From JBBTCJ01 sp038043285 (GTDB lineage: Bacteria; Planctomycetota; Phycisphaerae; UBA1845): a stretch of 24,651 nucleotides of DNA. The position numbers and the translations under genes were made by a program. Location: the NCBI GenBank assembly GCA_038043285.1, contig JBBTCJ010000166.1, forward strand, positions 1 through 24,651. The letters run 5' to 3'. Under the pieces are notes generated by a model, which made no database searches, was not told the origin of the DNA, and was given only the letters and a program-made list of their open reading frames with translations. Each line of letters starts with the position of its first letter. Within the stretch, counting starts at the first letter, position 1. Positions 14,956-21,624 of the stretch are shown piece after piece.

Positions 14956-16458
14956 ATGCCACAGGCGACTTGGAACCTGAATCCCGACGCGATGATCGCC
15001 CTGGCGTCCGCCTCGGCGGCCATCAACTCCTCTCTCGAGCCGGACGAAGTTTTGAGCGCCATCGCACGTTCCGCGGCAGAAGTCATGCGTGCCGAGGCCG
15101 CCAGCGTGCTCATGTTCGACCGCCGCCGCAACAAGCTTCAGTTCACGGCGGCCATCGGCGAAATCGGCCGCAAGCTCGTCGGAAAGGAGTTCGACGCCGG
15201 TTTGGGCATTGCCGGGCACGTCGTCAGGAACCGCTCAACGGAGAACATCACAGACGTCAGCCGCAACCCCGACTTTTTCCGTGGAATCGACCAGGAACTT
15301 CGCTTTCACACCCGCGGGTTGATGGCCGCCCCGATGATCTATAAGTCGGACGTCCTGGGGGTCGTGGAGGTGCTGAACAGGACGGACGGAGGTCCATTCC
15401 CCGATGACGAGCGGCCGCTGCTGGAGCTATTCGCCAACCTGGCCGCCTGCGGTGCGAGGAACGCCCAGACGCACGCCAGCCTTCGCCGCGAACGCAATGC
15501 ATTTCGTGAGTCGGTCCTTCCCGCCGACCAGATCATCGGGGCATCCAAGCCGCTGATGGACACGCTGCGTCTGGCCGAACGGGTCGCACCGACGCACGCA
15601 ACGGTCTTGCTGACGGGTGAAACCGGAACAGGTAAGGAAGTCCTCGCCAAGCACATCCACAAGACCTCGGATCGGGCCGAACGAGCCTTCGTGGCGGTCA
15701 ACTGCGCCGCCCTACCGGAGACGCTGCTCGAAAGTGAGTTGTTCGGACATGAGAAAGGATCCTTCACCGGGGCCATCGGGCAGCGAGTCGGACGGTTCGA
15801 ACTGGCGGACGAGGGCACGTTATTCCTGGATGAGATCGGGGACATCAGCCCTTCGACCCAGGTGAGACTCTTGCGGATCTTACAGGAGCGAGCATTCACC
15901 CGCGTCGGCGGAACGCAGACCGTCTACTGCGACGTGCGGATCATCGCGGCCACCAACCGCGATCTCAAAAAGAGTATCGCCGACGGCAAGTTTCGCGATG
16001 ACCTCTTCTACCGCCTGAACGTCTTCCCCATTCCCGTGCCTTCGCTGCGCGAGCGCCGCGCGGACATTCCGGCGCTGGCCCAGCATTTCGCGCGAGCCGC
16101 GGCCGCGGAACTGGGCGTCGCTGTGCGGAACGTCTCGCCCGAAGCGGAGGCGGCGTTGACGGCCTACGCCTGGCCGGGCAACATCCGGGAGTTGAGCAAC
16201 GTCATCGAACGGGCGGCGCTGTTGTGCGACGGAGCGTCCATCATGCCCGGGCACCTGCCCTCTGAAATCACGACCGCGGCAGGGACCGCGCCCGGCATAC
16301 CCGCGTCTCCGCTCCGCGCGGCCGAACGCGACATGGTTCTCCGCGCGCTGTGCGACAGCCATTGGAACCAATCGCAGGCGGCCCGAGTGCTGGGCATCAG
16401 CCGCGACAACCTTCGATACCGCGTGAAGAAGTATGGCATCCGCCGCAGCGGCTCGTAG
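14956..16458 (+). CDS. Sigma-54-dependent transcriptional activator (GAF-AAA+-Fis HTH)
   Basis: A 500-residue bacterial enhancer-binding protein that remodels sigma-54 RNA polymerase using ATP. A GAF sensor domain covers about residues 20-165. The AAA+ domain has Walker A GETGTGKE at 221-228, the sigma-54 contact loop GSFTGA at 268-273, Walker B with D292-E293 (TLFLDEIGD), and the FRDDLFYRLNVFPIPVPSLR sensor region. A Fis-type helix-turn-helix is at the C-terminus (HWNQSQAARVLGISRDNLRY). There is no receiver domain, so activity is probably controlled by a ligand or redox state at the GAF domain. The frame is open back to 14791, overlapping the divergent sigma gene. I chose the ATG at 14956 because the residues before it are low-complexity Gly/Arg/Ser; no good Shine-Dalgarno sequence supports either start. 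The target operon is not evident in this window. Confidence 0.92.
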   Translation: MPQATWNLNPDAMIALASASAAINSSLEPDEVLSAIARSAAEVMRAEAASVLMFDRRRNKLQFTAAIGEIGRKLVGKEFDAGLGIAGHVVRNRSTENITDVSRNPDFFRGIDQELRFHTRGLMAAPMIYKSDVLGVVEVLNRTDGGPFPDDERPLLELFANLAACGARNAQTHASLRRERNAFRESVLPADQIIGASKPLMDTLRLAERVAPTHATVLLTGETGTGKEVLAKHIHKTSDRAERAFVAVNCAALPETLLESELFGHEKGSFTGAIGQRVGRFELADEGTLFLDEIGDISPSTQVRLLRILQERAFTRVGGTQTVYCDVRIIAATNRDLKKSIADGKFRDDLFYRLNVFPIPVPSLRERRADIPALAQHFARAAAAELGVAVRNVSPEAEAALTAYAWPGNIRELSNVIERAALLCDGASIMPGHLPSEITTAAGTAPGIPASPLRAAERDMVLRALCDSHWNQSQAARVLGISRDNLRYRVKKYGIRRSGS

Positions 16459-16590
16459 AATCAACCGTACCGGTCCTCGAGAATCGAGTCCGGGCACGAA
16501 GGAATGCTCGGAGCACCATCCCTTCCGGCAGGAGAGGCTAAGGACCGGAGGTTTGGAAGAACGATCGGCCTCGCTCACTCTGACTTGAAG

Positions 16591-16610
16591 CCCCCTCTCC
16601 TGGCAGGGGG
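16591..16610. repeat. Short inverted repeat, CCCCCT / AGGGGG
   Basis: A 6-bp stem with an 8-nt loop lies within a C- and G-rich stretch between the activator gene and hsp20. It resembles the dispersed pyrimidine/purine palindromes often seen between genes. No T-run follows, so it is not a standard intrinsic terminator. Confidence 0.4.
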
Positions 16611-16636
16611 AGGGATCCTCAGACACAGTCTGGTCC

Positions 16637-16671
16637 GTGCCCCACCCATCGCTGCGCGATGGATGGGGCAC
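16637..16671. terminator. 16-bp near-perfect hairpin between convergent genes
   Basis: Arms GTGCCCCACCCATCGC (16637-16652) and GCGATGGATGGGGCAC (16656-16671) pair at 15 of 16 positions around a TGC loop. It lies between the plus-strand activator gene (ending at 16458) and the minus-strand hsp20 (ending at 16745), where a bidirectional terminator would be expected. There is no T-tract, so it may instead be a copy of a dispersed palindromic repeat. Apart from this and the stem at 16591-16610, nothing is evident in 16459-16744. Confidence 0.45.
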
Positions 16672-16744
16672 CAATGCTGCGTTTCACCTCGTTCGAAGTT
16701 CCGGATCGCCGGGATCTGAGCCGCGAGTGCCGCCCGAGCGCCGG

Positions 16745-17182
16745 TCACTGGCCCTTGATGGCGATGCGCTTCGGCTGCACTTCCGGATGCTTCGGCAGCT
16801 TGATGGACAGCACGCCGTCCTTCAGGACCGCGTGAACCTTATCCGCGGCGATCTCGACCGGCAGCGCAATCAGGCGCGCAAAGTCCACCTGGTTTCGCTC
16901 GCACACGTGGAACGTCGCCTCACTCTTTTCTTCCGTCTTTCGACTGCCTCGGATCGTCAACTCGCTGCCGACCACGGTGACCTCCAGGTCGGACATGTTC
17001 CATCCTGGAACTTCCGCATCGACGTGGACGCACTCCGCGTCCTCCCACAGGTTGACGGCCGGGATGGCGCGCGCCCGGCCCAAACATCCGCCCTGGAACG
17101 GTCGAACGACGTCGCCGAACAGTTGGTCCAACTCCTGACGAAGATCATCTAGCGGAAACCTCGGCATTCTCTGAAGCAACAT
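16745..17182 (-). CDS. Small heat-shock protein, Hsp20/alpha-crystallin family
   Basis: ATP-independent holdase chaperone of 145 residues, the usual family size. The alpha-crystallin domain spans about 39-131, including ERNQVDFARLIALP (family ERxxGxFxRxxxLP, with Val for the Gly) and AVLKDGVLSIKLPK (the A-xxx-xGVL signature at 118-125). The C-terminal tail carries the I-x-I motif (I140-A-I142) used for oligomer contacts. The frame is open upstream to 17284, but the ATG at 17182 has a perfect AGGAGG 8 nt before it. The gene is 299 nt downstream of the mechanosensitive channel on the same strand, so it probably has its own promoter. Confidence 0.93.
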   Translation of the reverse strand: MLLQRMPRFPLDDLRQELDQLFGDVVRPFQGGCLGRARAIPAVNLWEDAECVHVDAEVPGWNMSDLEVTVVGSELTIRGSRKTEEKSEATFHVCERNQVDFARLIALPVEIAADKVHAVLKDGVLSIKLPKHPEVQPKRIAIKGQ

Positions 17183-17481
17183 GGGTTTTTCCTCCTGCCC
17201 CATCGGGCACTGAACACGGTTCTCTACCGCACCGCCGCCTCGGCGGCGCGTCACGGGAGAGGAAGGTACAGTCGCCGTGCCCAATCAGACGCCCGACCAC
17301 ATGTTCCGTAATCTTCGTGGCCACAATGAGTTACAAACAAGAGGAGAGCTGTTGGGCGGGGCAAGGGGTCAAATCGGCGCTGTCATCATGACACCTGGCA
17401 GTCGAAGGGCAGATCCCGCGGCGATGGTCGCAGCGCCAGGGCCATCGTTGGCTCTGGGCCGATCTCGCCCACGGCTTGCGA
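17183..17481 (-). promoter_or_regulatory. Upstream region of hsp20 (299 nt): RBS and inverted repeats
   Basis: No gene is seen here. It holds the AGGAGG site (17191-17196 on the minus strand) and, directly beside it, a 5-bp stem TGCCC/GGGCA (17196-17209). There is also a GCCGCC-TC-GGCGGC hairpin in the interval 17221-17250, and an odd palindrome TGTCAT-C-ATGACA (17381-17393) about 200 nt before the gene. I see no CIRCE element and no convincing -35/-10 pair. Confidence 0.4.
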
Positions 17482-19635
17482 CTACCTCGACTTTCCGGGC
17501 CGCGACGCCGCCCATTCCGGCGGATCCTCCCGGCGCGAGTCCGGGACATCGCTTCCGACGTGGCGATGATGGATGACCCGCTGCGGAAACGGGATTTCGA
17601 TTCCCAGCTCGTCAAACCGCCTCTTGATCCGCCGTTGCAACTCGCGGCGCACGATCCACTGTTTCAGCGGACGCGTCTTGAGGACGAACTTGATGGTGAT
17701 CGCGGACTCGCCGAATTGGTCCACGCCGAGCATCTCCGGCTCATTGAGGATCAACCCGCCGAACTCGTTGTCGCGGCGCAGTTCGTTCGCCAGTTCCATC
17801 AAGACCTTCATCACCTGGTCCACGTCCTCTTTGTAGGCGACGTCGATGTTCAGCACCGCCAAGGACCAGCCGTGGGTGACGTTGCTGACCGTGGTGATGT
17901 GGCCGTGCGGCACGAAATGCACCACGCCTTCCAGGTCGCGCAGCACGCTCATGCGGAGGGTGATCCGCTCGACCTTTCCTTCCGTTCCACCGATTCTGAT
18001 GAAGTCGTTGATCGCGTATTGGTTCTCGAGCAGGATGATGAAACCGTAGAAATAGTCACGAATCAGGTTCTGCGCACCAAGGCCGGCGGCGAAGCCGATG
18101 ACCGCGGCGCCGCCGAGTAGCGGGACGATATCGACGCCGGCCTGCGACAACGCCGTCAGCCCGCCGCCGACGATGATCACTACGCTTGCGGCGTTGTGGA
18201 ACACGCCGACCAGCGTCTGGGCCCGGTTTTCGCGATCCTCCGCGCTTCCCGCACCGCCGTGGCTGGACATGATCCTCACGACGCGAGCCTCAATCACCCG
18301 AGACAAACGAAGCAGCACGAACATTCCCAGCAGCGTCGCGAGGATCTTCACTCCGGAGGTTTTGAGCCAACGAATAATGTTCTCCCGCGCGAACGGGTCG
18401 TTAAGCCTATCGACCTCCTTGCGGGCGGCTTCGGCTTCGCGGCGCTTTCCCTCCGCAAGCTCCATGGCCCCAATCGTTTCCGTCTGAAGCCCGTCCAGTT
18501 CGGACTGGAACTTGTCCAACCGATCGGTGGCCCCGCGGATTTGCGCGCGGGCCGCGGCCGCCAGCGATTTCTGCTCCTCGATCTGCCGCCGCAGGTCCGA
18601 CAGCTCCGACCACTTGGCGCCGGCGTCCCAGCGTTTTTGCAGCTCCTCGTCCAAGGCCCGCTGGGTCTCCTGGGCGTTGTCGGCCTTCTGGCGCGCGATG
18701 CGCAAGAGTTCTCGCTGACCGGAAATGCTTTTCCGAAGGGACTCGGCTCGGGCAGCGATGGTGCGAGCCTCTAGTTCGGCTTCCTGGGCCGCCGCCTCTT
18801 TCGTGGTCGCATCGGCCTGCGCCTTGAGCAGCTCCTCACTCGGAGGATCCTGCGGGGTGGCGACCGTTCCCGGAGCGGAAGCCGGTGAATCCGCGGTCTG
18901 TCCAGCCGACCCCGGTGGAACGGGCAGCGAGCCGATGGGCGCGGTCGGTGCAGTAGGCGGTGTCGCAACGGGCTGACCAACGGACGCAGGCGGCTGACCG
19001 CTCAGCGTGGCGGCGCCCAGGCCGCGAGATTCAGTCGCCGCCCCGCCGCCCGCATCCTTCCCGGCAAGGGGTTCCGCGGCGGCGGTGTTCTCTCGCGCCG
19101 TCGCCGACCCGTCGATCCCCGCCGTCAGCTTCGCCAGCACCTCGCGATCCTGTTGCAACCTCGCTTCGAGCTCGAGCAGTTTGTCCTGCGTCGCGCGGCG
19201 TTCTTTGATCGCCAGGTCGAAGCGTTCTTTGGCGAGCGACCATCGTTTCTCCAGATCCCCCAGCTCAGCCTCGACCTTCGCGGCCTGGTCGCGTTTCCCC
19301 TCGTCGCGTAGGCGATCGAACTCCGTCTTCCTCTGCTGATAGTCTCCGTCGATATCGGCAAAGGCCGATTCGGCCTTCTTGAAGTCGCTTTTGGGATCGC
19401 TCATCACCTTGCGGATGCCGGCGATCTCCTGTTCGGTTTCGTCGATGGTCCGTTGCAGTCGAGCGATGCGCTCCGCGTCGGAGACTCGATCCTGTACAGG
19501 CTCACCCTGATCCGACGCGGCACGGCGCCCCTCGCCCGACGAGTCACCACCAGGGCGAGGGTTGTCAACCTGGGCCACCACGGCGGTTCCCGACAACCAT
19601 CCGAACAACCAAATCCAACTCCAGCGATGTTTCAT
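17482..19635 (-). CDS. MscS-family mechanosensitive channel with large periplasmic coiled-coil domain
   Basis: A 717-residue channel expected to release solutes under hypo-osmotic stress. A signal-peptide-like segment occupies 1-21. A long coiled coil follows (about 50-172), then a Pro/Ala/Gly-rich linker (about 180-265) and a second coiled coil (about 267-412). Membrane helices lie near 426-444, 474-498 and 503-535. The last is the pore helix, with GGAAVIGFAAGLGAQNLIRD (508-527) and the MscS-core phrase DYFYGFIILLENQYAINDFI. The beta domain (EGKVERITLRMSVLRDLEG, then HFVPHGHITTVSN) and the C-terminal alpha/beta domain complete the MscS fold. E. coli MscS has 286 residues; the extra N-terminal 420 recall the large periplasmic domains of MscK/MscM-type channels, but the paired coiled coils differ. 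The tail (about 690-717) is basic and probably disordered. Confidence 0.93.
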   Translation of the reverse strand: MKHRWSWIWLFGWLSGTAVVAQVDNPRPGGDSSGEGRRAASDQGEPVQDRVSDAERIARLQRTIDETEQEIAGIRKVMSDPKSDFKKAESAFADIDGDYQQRKTEFDRLRDEGKRDQAAKVEAELGDLEKRWSLAKERFDLAIKERRATQDKLLELEARLQQDREVLAKLTAGIDGSATARENTAAAEPLAGKDAGGGAATESRGLGAATLSGQPPASVGQPVATPPTAPTAPIGSLPVPPGSAGQTADSPASAPGTVATPQDPPSEELLKAQADATTKEAAAQEAELEARTIAARAESLRKSISGQRELLRIARQKADNAQETQRALDEELQKRWDAGAKWSELSDLRRQIEEQKSLAAAARAQIRGATDRLDKFQSELDGLQTETIGAMELAEGKRREAEAARKEVDRLNDPFARENIIRWLKTSGVKILATLLGMFVLLRLSRVIEARVVRIMSSHGGAGSAEDRENRAQTLVGVFHNAASVVIIVGGGLTALSQAGVDIVPLLGGAAVIGFAAGLGAQNLIRDYFYGFIILLENQYAINDFIRIGGTEGKVERITLRMSVLRDLEGVVHFVPHGHITTVSNVTHGWSLAVLNIDVAYKEDVDQVMKVLMELANELRRDNEFGGLILNEPEMLGVDQFGESAITIKFVLKTRPLKQWIVRRELQRRIKRRFDELGIEIPFPQRVIHHRHVGSDVPDSRREDPPEWAASRPGKSR

Positions 19636-19780
19636 ACCGACCCCAGTTCCAGTCTACCGGTACCCGAGCCGCGGGCCTGACGCCCGCGCGATCGTGGCCA
19701 GGGCGATCCATCCCCGTGCGGCGAAAGCCCCGATCGGCGTTTCCGACCCTTGTCTGGTATTAGGCGGTGTCCGAATACCG

Positions 19781-19800
19781 CTCGCCCCTTGAGGGGAGAG
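19781..19800. repeat. Palindrome CTCGCCCCT-TG-AGGGGAGAG
   Basis: Nine-position arms with one mismatch close over a TG loop. It is followed by a GC-rich run that partly complements sequence about 40 nt further on. Confidence 0.4.
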
Positions 19801-19847
19801 GTCGGGGGCCGGGTGATTCATGCGGATTCGACCCTCACCCCTTCCCG

Positions 19848-19864
19848 TCTCCTTGCCAAGGAGA
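19848..19864. repeat. Palindrome TCTCCTTG-C-CAAGGAGA
   Basis: A perfect 8-bp inverted repeat with a single-base centre, part of the same pyrimidine/purine-rich repeat block just outside the tRNA fragment. Confidence 0.4.
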
Positions 19865-19911
19865 GAGGTTTACAACTGAACATAGCTACTTGCGGCGCGA
19901 TGATTCACGAA

Positions 19912-19960
19912 AGCGGGCGACGCGACTCGAACGCGCAACATTCAGCTTGGAAGGCTGATG
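19912..19960 (-). other. 3' half of tRNA-Gly(TCC): probable prophage attachment site
   Basis: Read on minus, the segment has an anticodon stem TCAGC/GCTGA around the loop CTTCCAA (anticodon TCC). A 5-nt variable loop follows, then a T arm GCGCG-TTCGAGT-CGCGT, the acceptor 3' strand CGCCCGC and a T discriminator. The expected 5' acceptor strand GCGGGCG and the D arm are missing upstream, where the sequence is unrelated. A tRNA 3' fragment of this kind is left when a phage or island recombines into the 3' end of a tRNA gene and supplies a replacement. The phage genes lie on the 5' side of the fragment, which is the side such an insertion predicts. Confidence 0.8.
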
Positions 19961-20246
19961 CGAACAGCCATAAGCCACCTCAGGGCAACAACTTATGGCG
20001 CACAGCCCAAAACTCTACGCCCTACTTTGCCGCTCCCTTGCATTTTACCACGTCTTGACAGCCACGGCCAGCGATATCTTCGCGGCGGCGCGGGCCTGGA
20101 CACATCTCCGATATCCACTCGGAACCCTGTACGCCCCCACGCCAACCAAACGTCAGTGTCATTGACATCGGCTGCACCGCCGCCGATACTGGCGTTGATG
20201 ATTTCGCCACCCTCGCCGCCGACGCCCTCTTCCAACCGCCACTTCG
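19961..20246. other. Phage-side region beside the att-like site; no firm gene
   Basis: An 8-bp inverted repeat GCCATAAG (19967-19974) / CTTATGGC (19992-19999) flanks a 17-nt spacer within 10 nt of the tRNA fragment. A minus-strand frame runs from 20346 to a stop at 19993 (117 codons) and reads plausibly in its second half (GGEIINASIGGGAADVNDTD). It has no good start and overlaps the better-supported plus-strand gene at 20247. I leave it as possible only. Confidence 0.35.
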
Positions 20247-20540
20247 ATGGATTCCCCCAAAAACCCTGACGGCGCTCCAGGTTCCTCGCTCCGCTGGCCG
20301 GACGGCTTGCCCTTCGATGTTCCGCCGCCCACAAGCTCCAGCTCAATAGACAAGCCTCCTCGCCCCTACCCCCGCCTCCCGCTCCACGTCGGCCTCTGGA
20401 TATCAGTCGCCGTCGCGCTGCGAGCCTTCAATCACGACGATTTAATCACCGGCTGCACCGGCGTGACATGCGCCGCGCTGATCTACCTCGCCCTCCACTT
20501 CGACAGCCTCCTTCGACGTTCACCCCCACCTCGGCGTTAG
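20247..20540 (+). CDS. Small membrane protein, moron-like position in the prophage
   Basis: A 97-residue protein of unknown family and the only plus-strand gene I support in the prophage part. The first 43 residues are Pro/Ser-rich and polar. Two hydrophobic stretches then follow (about 46-59 and 69-83), separated by a short acidic turn (FNHDDL), so two membrane passes are likely. Third codon positions in the second half are almost all G or C, a sign of real coding. Its stop overlaps the stop of the convergent minus-strand gene by a few bases, again typical of real genes. No clear Shine-Dalgarno sequence is seen and no other in-frame start is available. A holin-like or superinfection-exclusion role is conceivable from size and place, but unsupported by motif. 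Confidence 0.5.
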   Translation: MDSPKNPDGAPGSSLRWPDGLPFDVPPPTSSSSIDKPPRPYPRLPLHVGLWISVAVALRAFNHDDLITGCTGVTCAALIYLALHFDSLLRRSPPPRR

Positions 20541-21253
20541 GTCGGGGCCTCGGCGAGATTACGCAGGAACGTCCCGTTGTCGTCCAAGAACAAATTATAG
20601 AACCCACTGCCGTGGCTGCCGAAGATTGCCGCGCCGCCGTAGGCAACCACGTGCACCATGTCCTCCTCGCTCCCCTGCACCATCACCGGATGATGGTATC
20701 CATCGGGATCAACGCCGGCATAGAGCGGCGAGCCACCACCGACGAACGACAAATGCTGTTCTCTCGGTGCGGCCAGGCGATCCTGCCCGGCCGTCAGTTG
20801 GTTGGACGCCTCGCGTTGAAAGTAGTCTATGGTTGCAGGATTAAGCGGCCCGTACACCCCCGGCGACGTCACCGACCCGTACACCAAACCCAGCAGGCTG
20901 TGCACAGGGGAAGCCGCGTTTGTAAGAAGGTCAAAAACCACAACCACTCGCGGTCGCCCCGTCCGCTGCGTCACCCTAAACCACGTCGGAATCTCCATTT
21001 GATATAGAGGCGGCGACCAGAAAATCAGCGCTGCATTCTTCGCGTCCACGTTGTCATCGCCGGTTGTCTTGTACGCGAAACCCAGCCCACCCCAGAAGTT
21101 CTCGACTGCATCGCCCGAAACAACAAATCGGCTCGACACGCCGGTCGGGGACACCCAGAGAACCTTTTTCCGTCCGCCGTTGCGCGCCCCAAGACGGCTC
21201 TCTGTGAACGCCCCCAGCTCGCTGGCGTCAAAGCTCTCCGTCCGCGTCGACAT
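20537..21253 (-). CDS. Prophage protein of unknown function, last gene of the tail run
   Basis: A 238-residue protein that I do not recognise. It has no signal peptide or membrane helix. It is rich in Gly, aromatic residues and short beta-like stretches (KKVLWVSPTG, FVVSGDAVENFWGGLGFAYK, PRVVVVFDLL), as in virion surface or fibre-associated proteins, with repeated GG turns in the C-terminal third. The ATG at 21253 overlaps the previous gene's TGA in the form TGATG, so translation is probably coupled. The frame is open further upstream to 21367, but that extension lies inside the preceding gene and is Cys/Gly-rich filler. A structural role is inferred from the operon. Confidence 0.7.
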   Translation of the reverse strand: MSTRTESFDASELGAFTESRLGARNGGRKKVLWVSPTGVSSRFVVSGDAVENFWGGLGFAYKTTGDDNVDAKNAALIFWSPPLYQMEIPTWFRVTQRTGRPRVVVVFDLLTNAASPVHSLLGLVYGSVTSPGVYGPLNPATIDYFQREASNQLTAGQDRLAAPREQHLSFVGGGSPLYAGVDPDGYHHPVMVQGSEEDMVHVVAYGGAAIFGSHGSGFYNLFLDDNGTFLRNLAEAPT

Positions 21254-21597
21254 CAGCCGTCCCGTCCATTCTTGGGCGCCACAATCCGCAGATTCGGCAC
21301 CGCAATCTTGGACGCCTGCTGTTCCGGCAGCTCCCCGCGTAGCGCCGCAATCTTGAACATCTCCCACTGCTCGTCCAGGTGTTCGTCAATCATCCGCGTC
21401 AACCCCTTCAGGGTTTTACGGTCGCCGATGGGCAAAATCATCGCGTTCTTCCCCATCGCCCCGAGCACTATCTCGCGCACTCCCGAAACACTCAGCGTCC
21501 TTGACTGCTTCACCACCGGCACGCCATCCTCGATCTCCGTGATCTTCGGCATCCTCGCCGCGTCCGCGTCGTTCTCGCATTCAATCGTGATCTTCAT
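21253..21597 (-). CDS. Small prophage protein of unknown function
   Basis: A 114-residue, mostly soluble protein with a short beta-type start (MKITIECENDADA), a middle part with alternating strands (TLSVSGVREIVLGAMG) and a helical C-terminal half (MIDEHLDEQWEMFKIAALRG) that ends basic. No family is recognised. It lies 27 nt after the LamG-type gene and is coupled by stop-start overlap to the next gene. A GAGAGAA stretch precedes the ATG. Its size and place between fibre genes could fit a chaperone or accessory factor for tail fibre assembly, but nothing in the sequence shows that. Confidence 0.7.
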   Translation of the reverse strand: MKITIECENDADAARMPKITEIEDGVPVVKQSRTLSVSGVREIVLGAMGKNAMILPIGDRKTLKGLTRMIDEHLDEQWEMFKIAALRGELPEQQASKIAVPNLRIVAPKNGRDG

Positions 21598-21624
21598 TGG
21601 TCTTTTCTCTCACTTTCATGCCGC

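Larger units (their letters stand above)
19636..19911. other. Gene-free stretch between mscS and the att-like site
   Basis: No gene or convincing promoter is seen. It contains two palindromes (19781-19800 and 19848-19864) within a pyrimidine/purine-rich block, the type of dispersed intergenic repeat also hinted at near 16591. The mscS start has no strong Shine-Dalgarno sequence. Confidence 0.5.

Noticed and set aside
15880..16674. 264-codon minus-strand frame
   Set aside because: Antisense to the AAA+ domain of the sigma-54 activator and without motifs.
17183..17284. N-terminal extension of Hsp20
   Set aside because: The ATG at 17182 has a perfect AGGAGG and matches family length; the extension is Arg/Gly-rich.
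17476..18120. 214-codon plus-strand frame
   Set aside because: Antisense to the conserved MscS pore and beta domain.
19912..19990. Complete tRNA-Gly gene
   Set aside because: No 5' acceptor strand complementary to CGCCCGC and no D arm at the required distance.
19958..20269. 103-codon plus-strand frame
   Set aside because: Starts inside the tRNA fragment, has poor codon bias and overlaps other candidates.
19993..20346. 117-codon minus-strand gene next to the att-like site
   Set aside because: Second half reads plausibly but there is no good start, and the first third overlaps a better-supported plus-strand gene; kept only as a possibility.
20468..21007. 179-codon plus-strand frame
   Set aside because: Antisense to the terminal tail-run gene; His/Arg/Pro-rich shadow composition.
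21254..21367. N-terminal extension of the 238-residue phage protein
   Set aside because: It runs entirely inside the preceding gene; the TGATG overlap gives the natural start.
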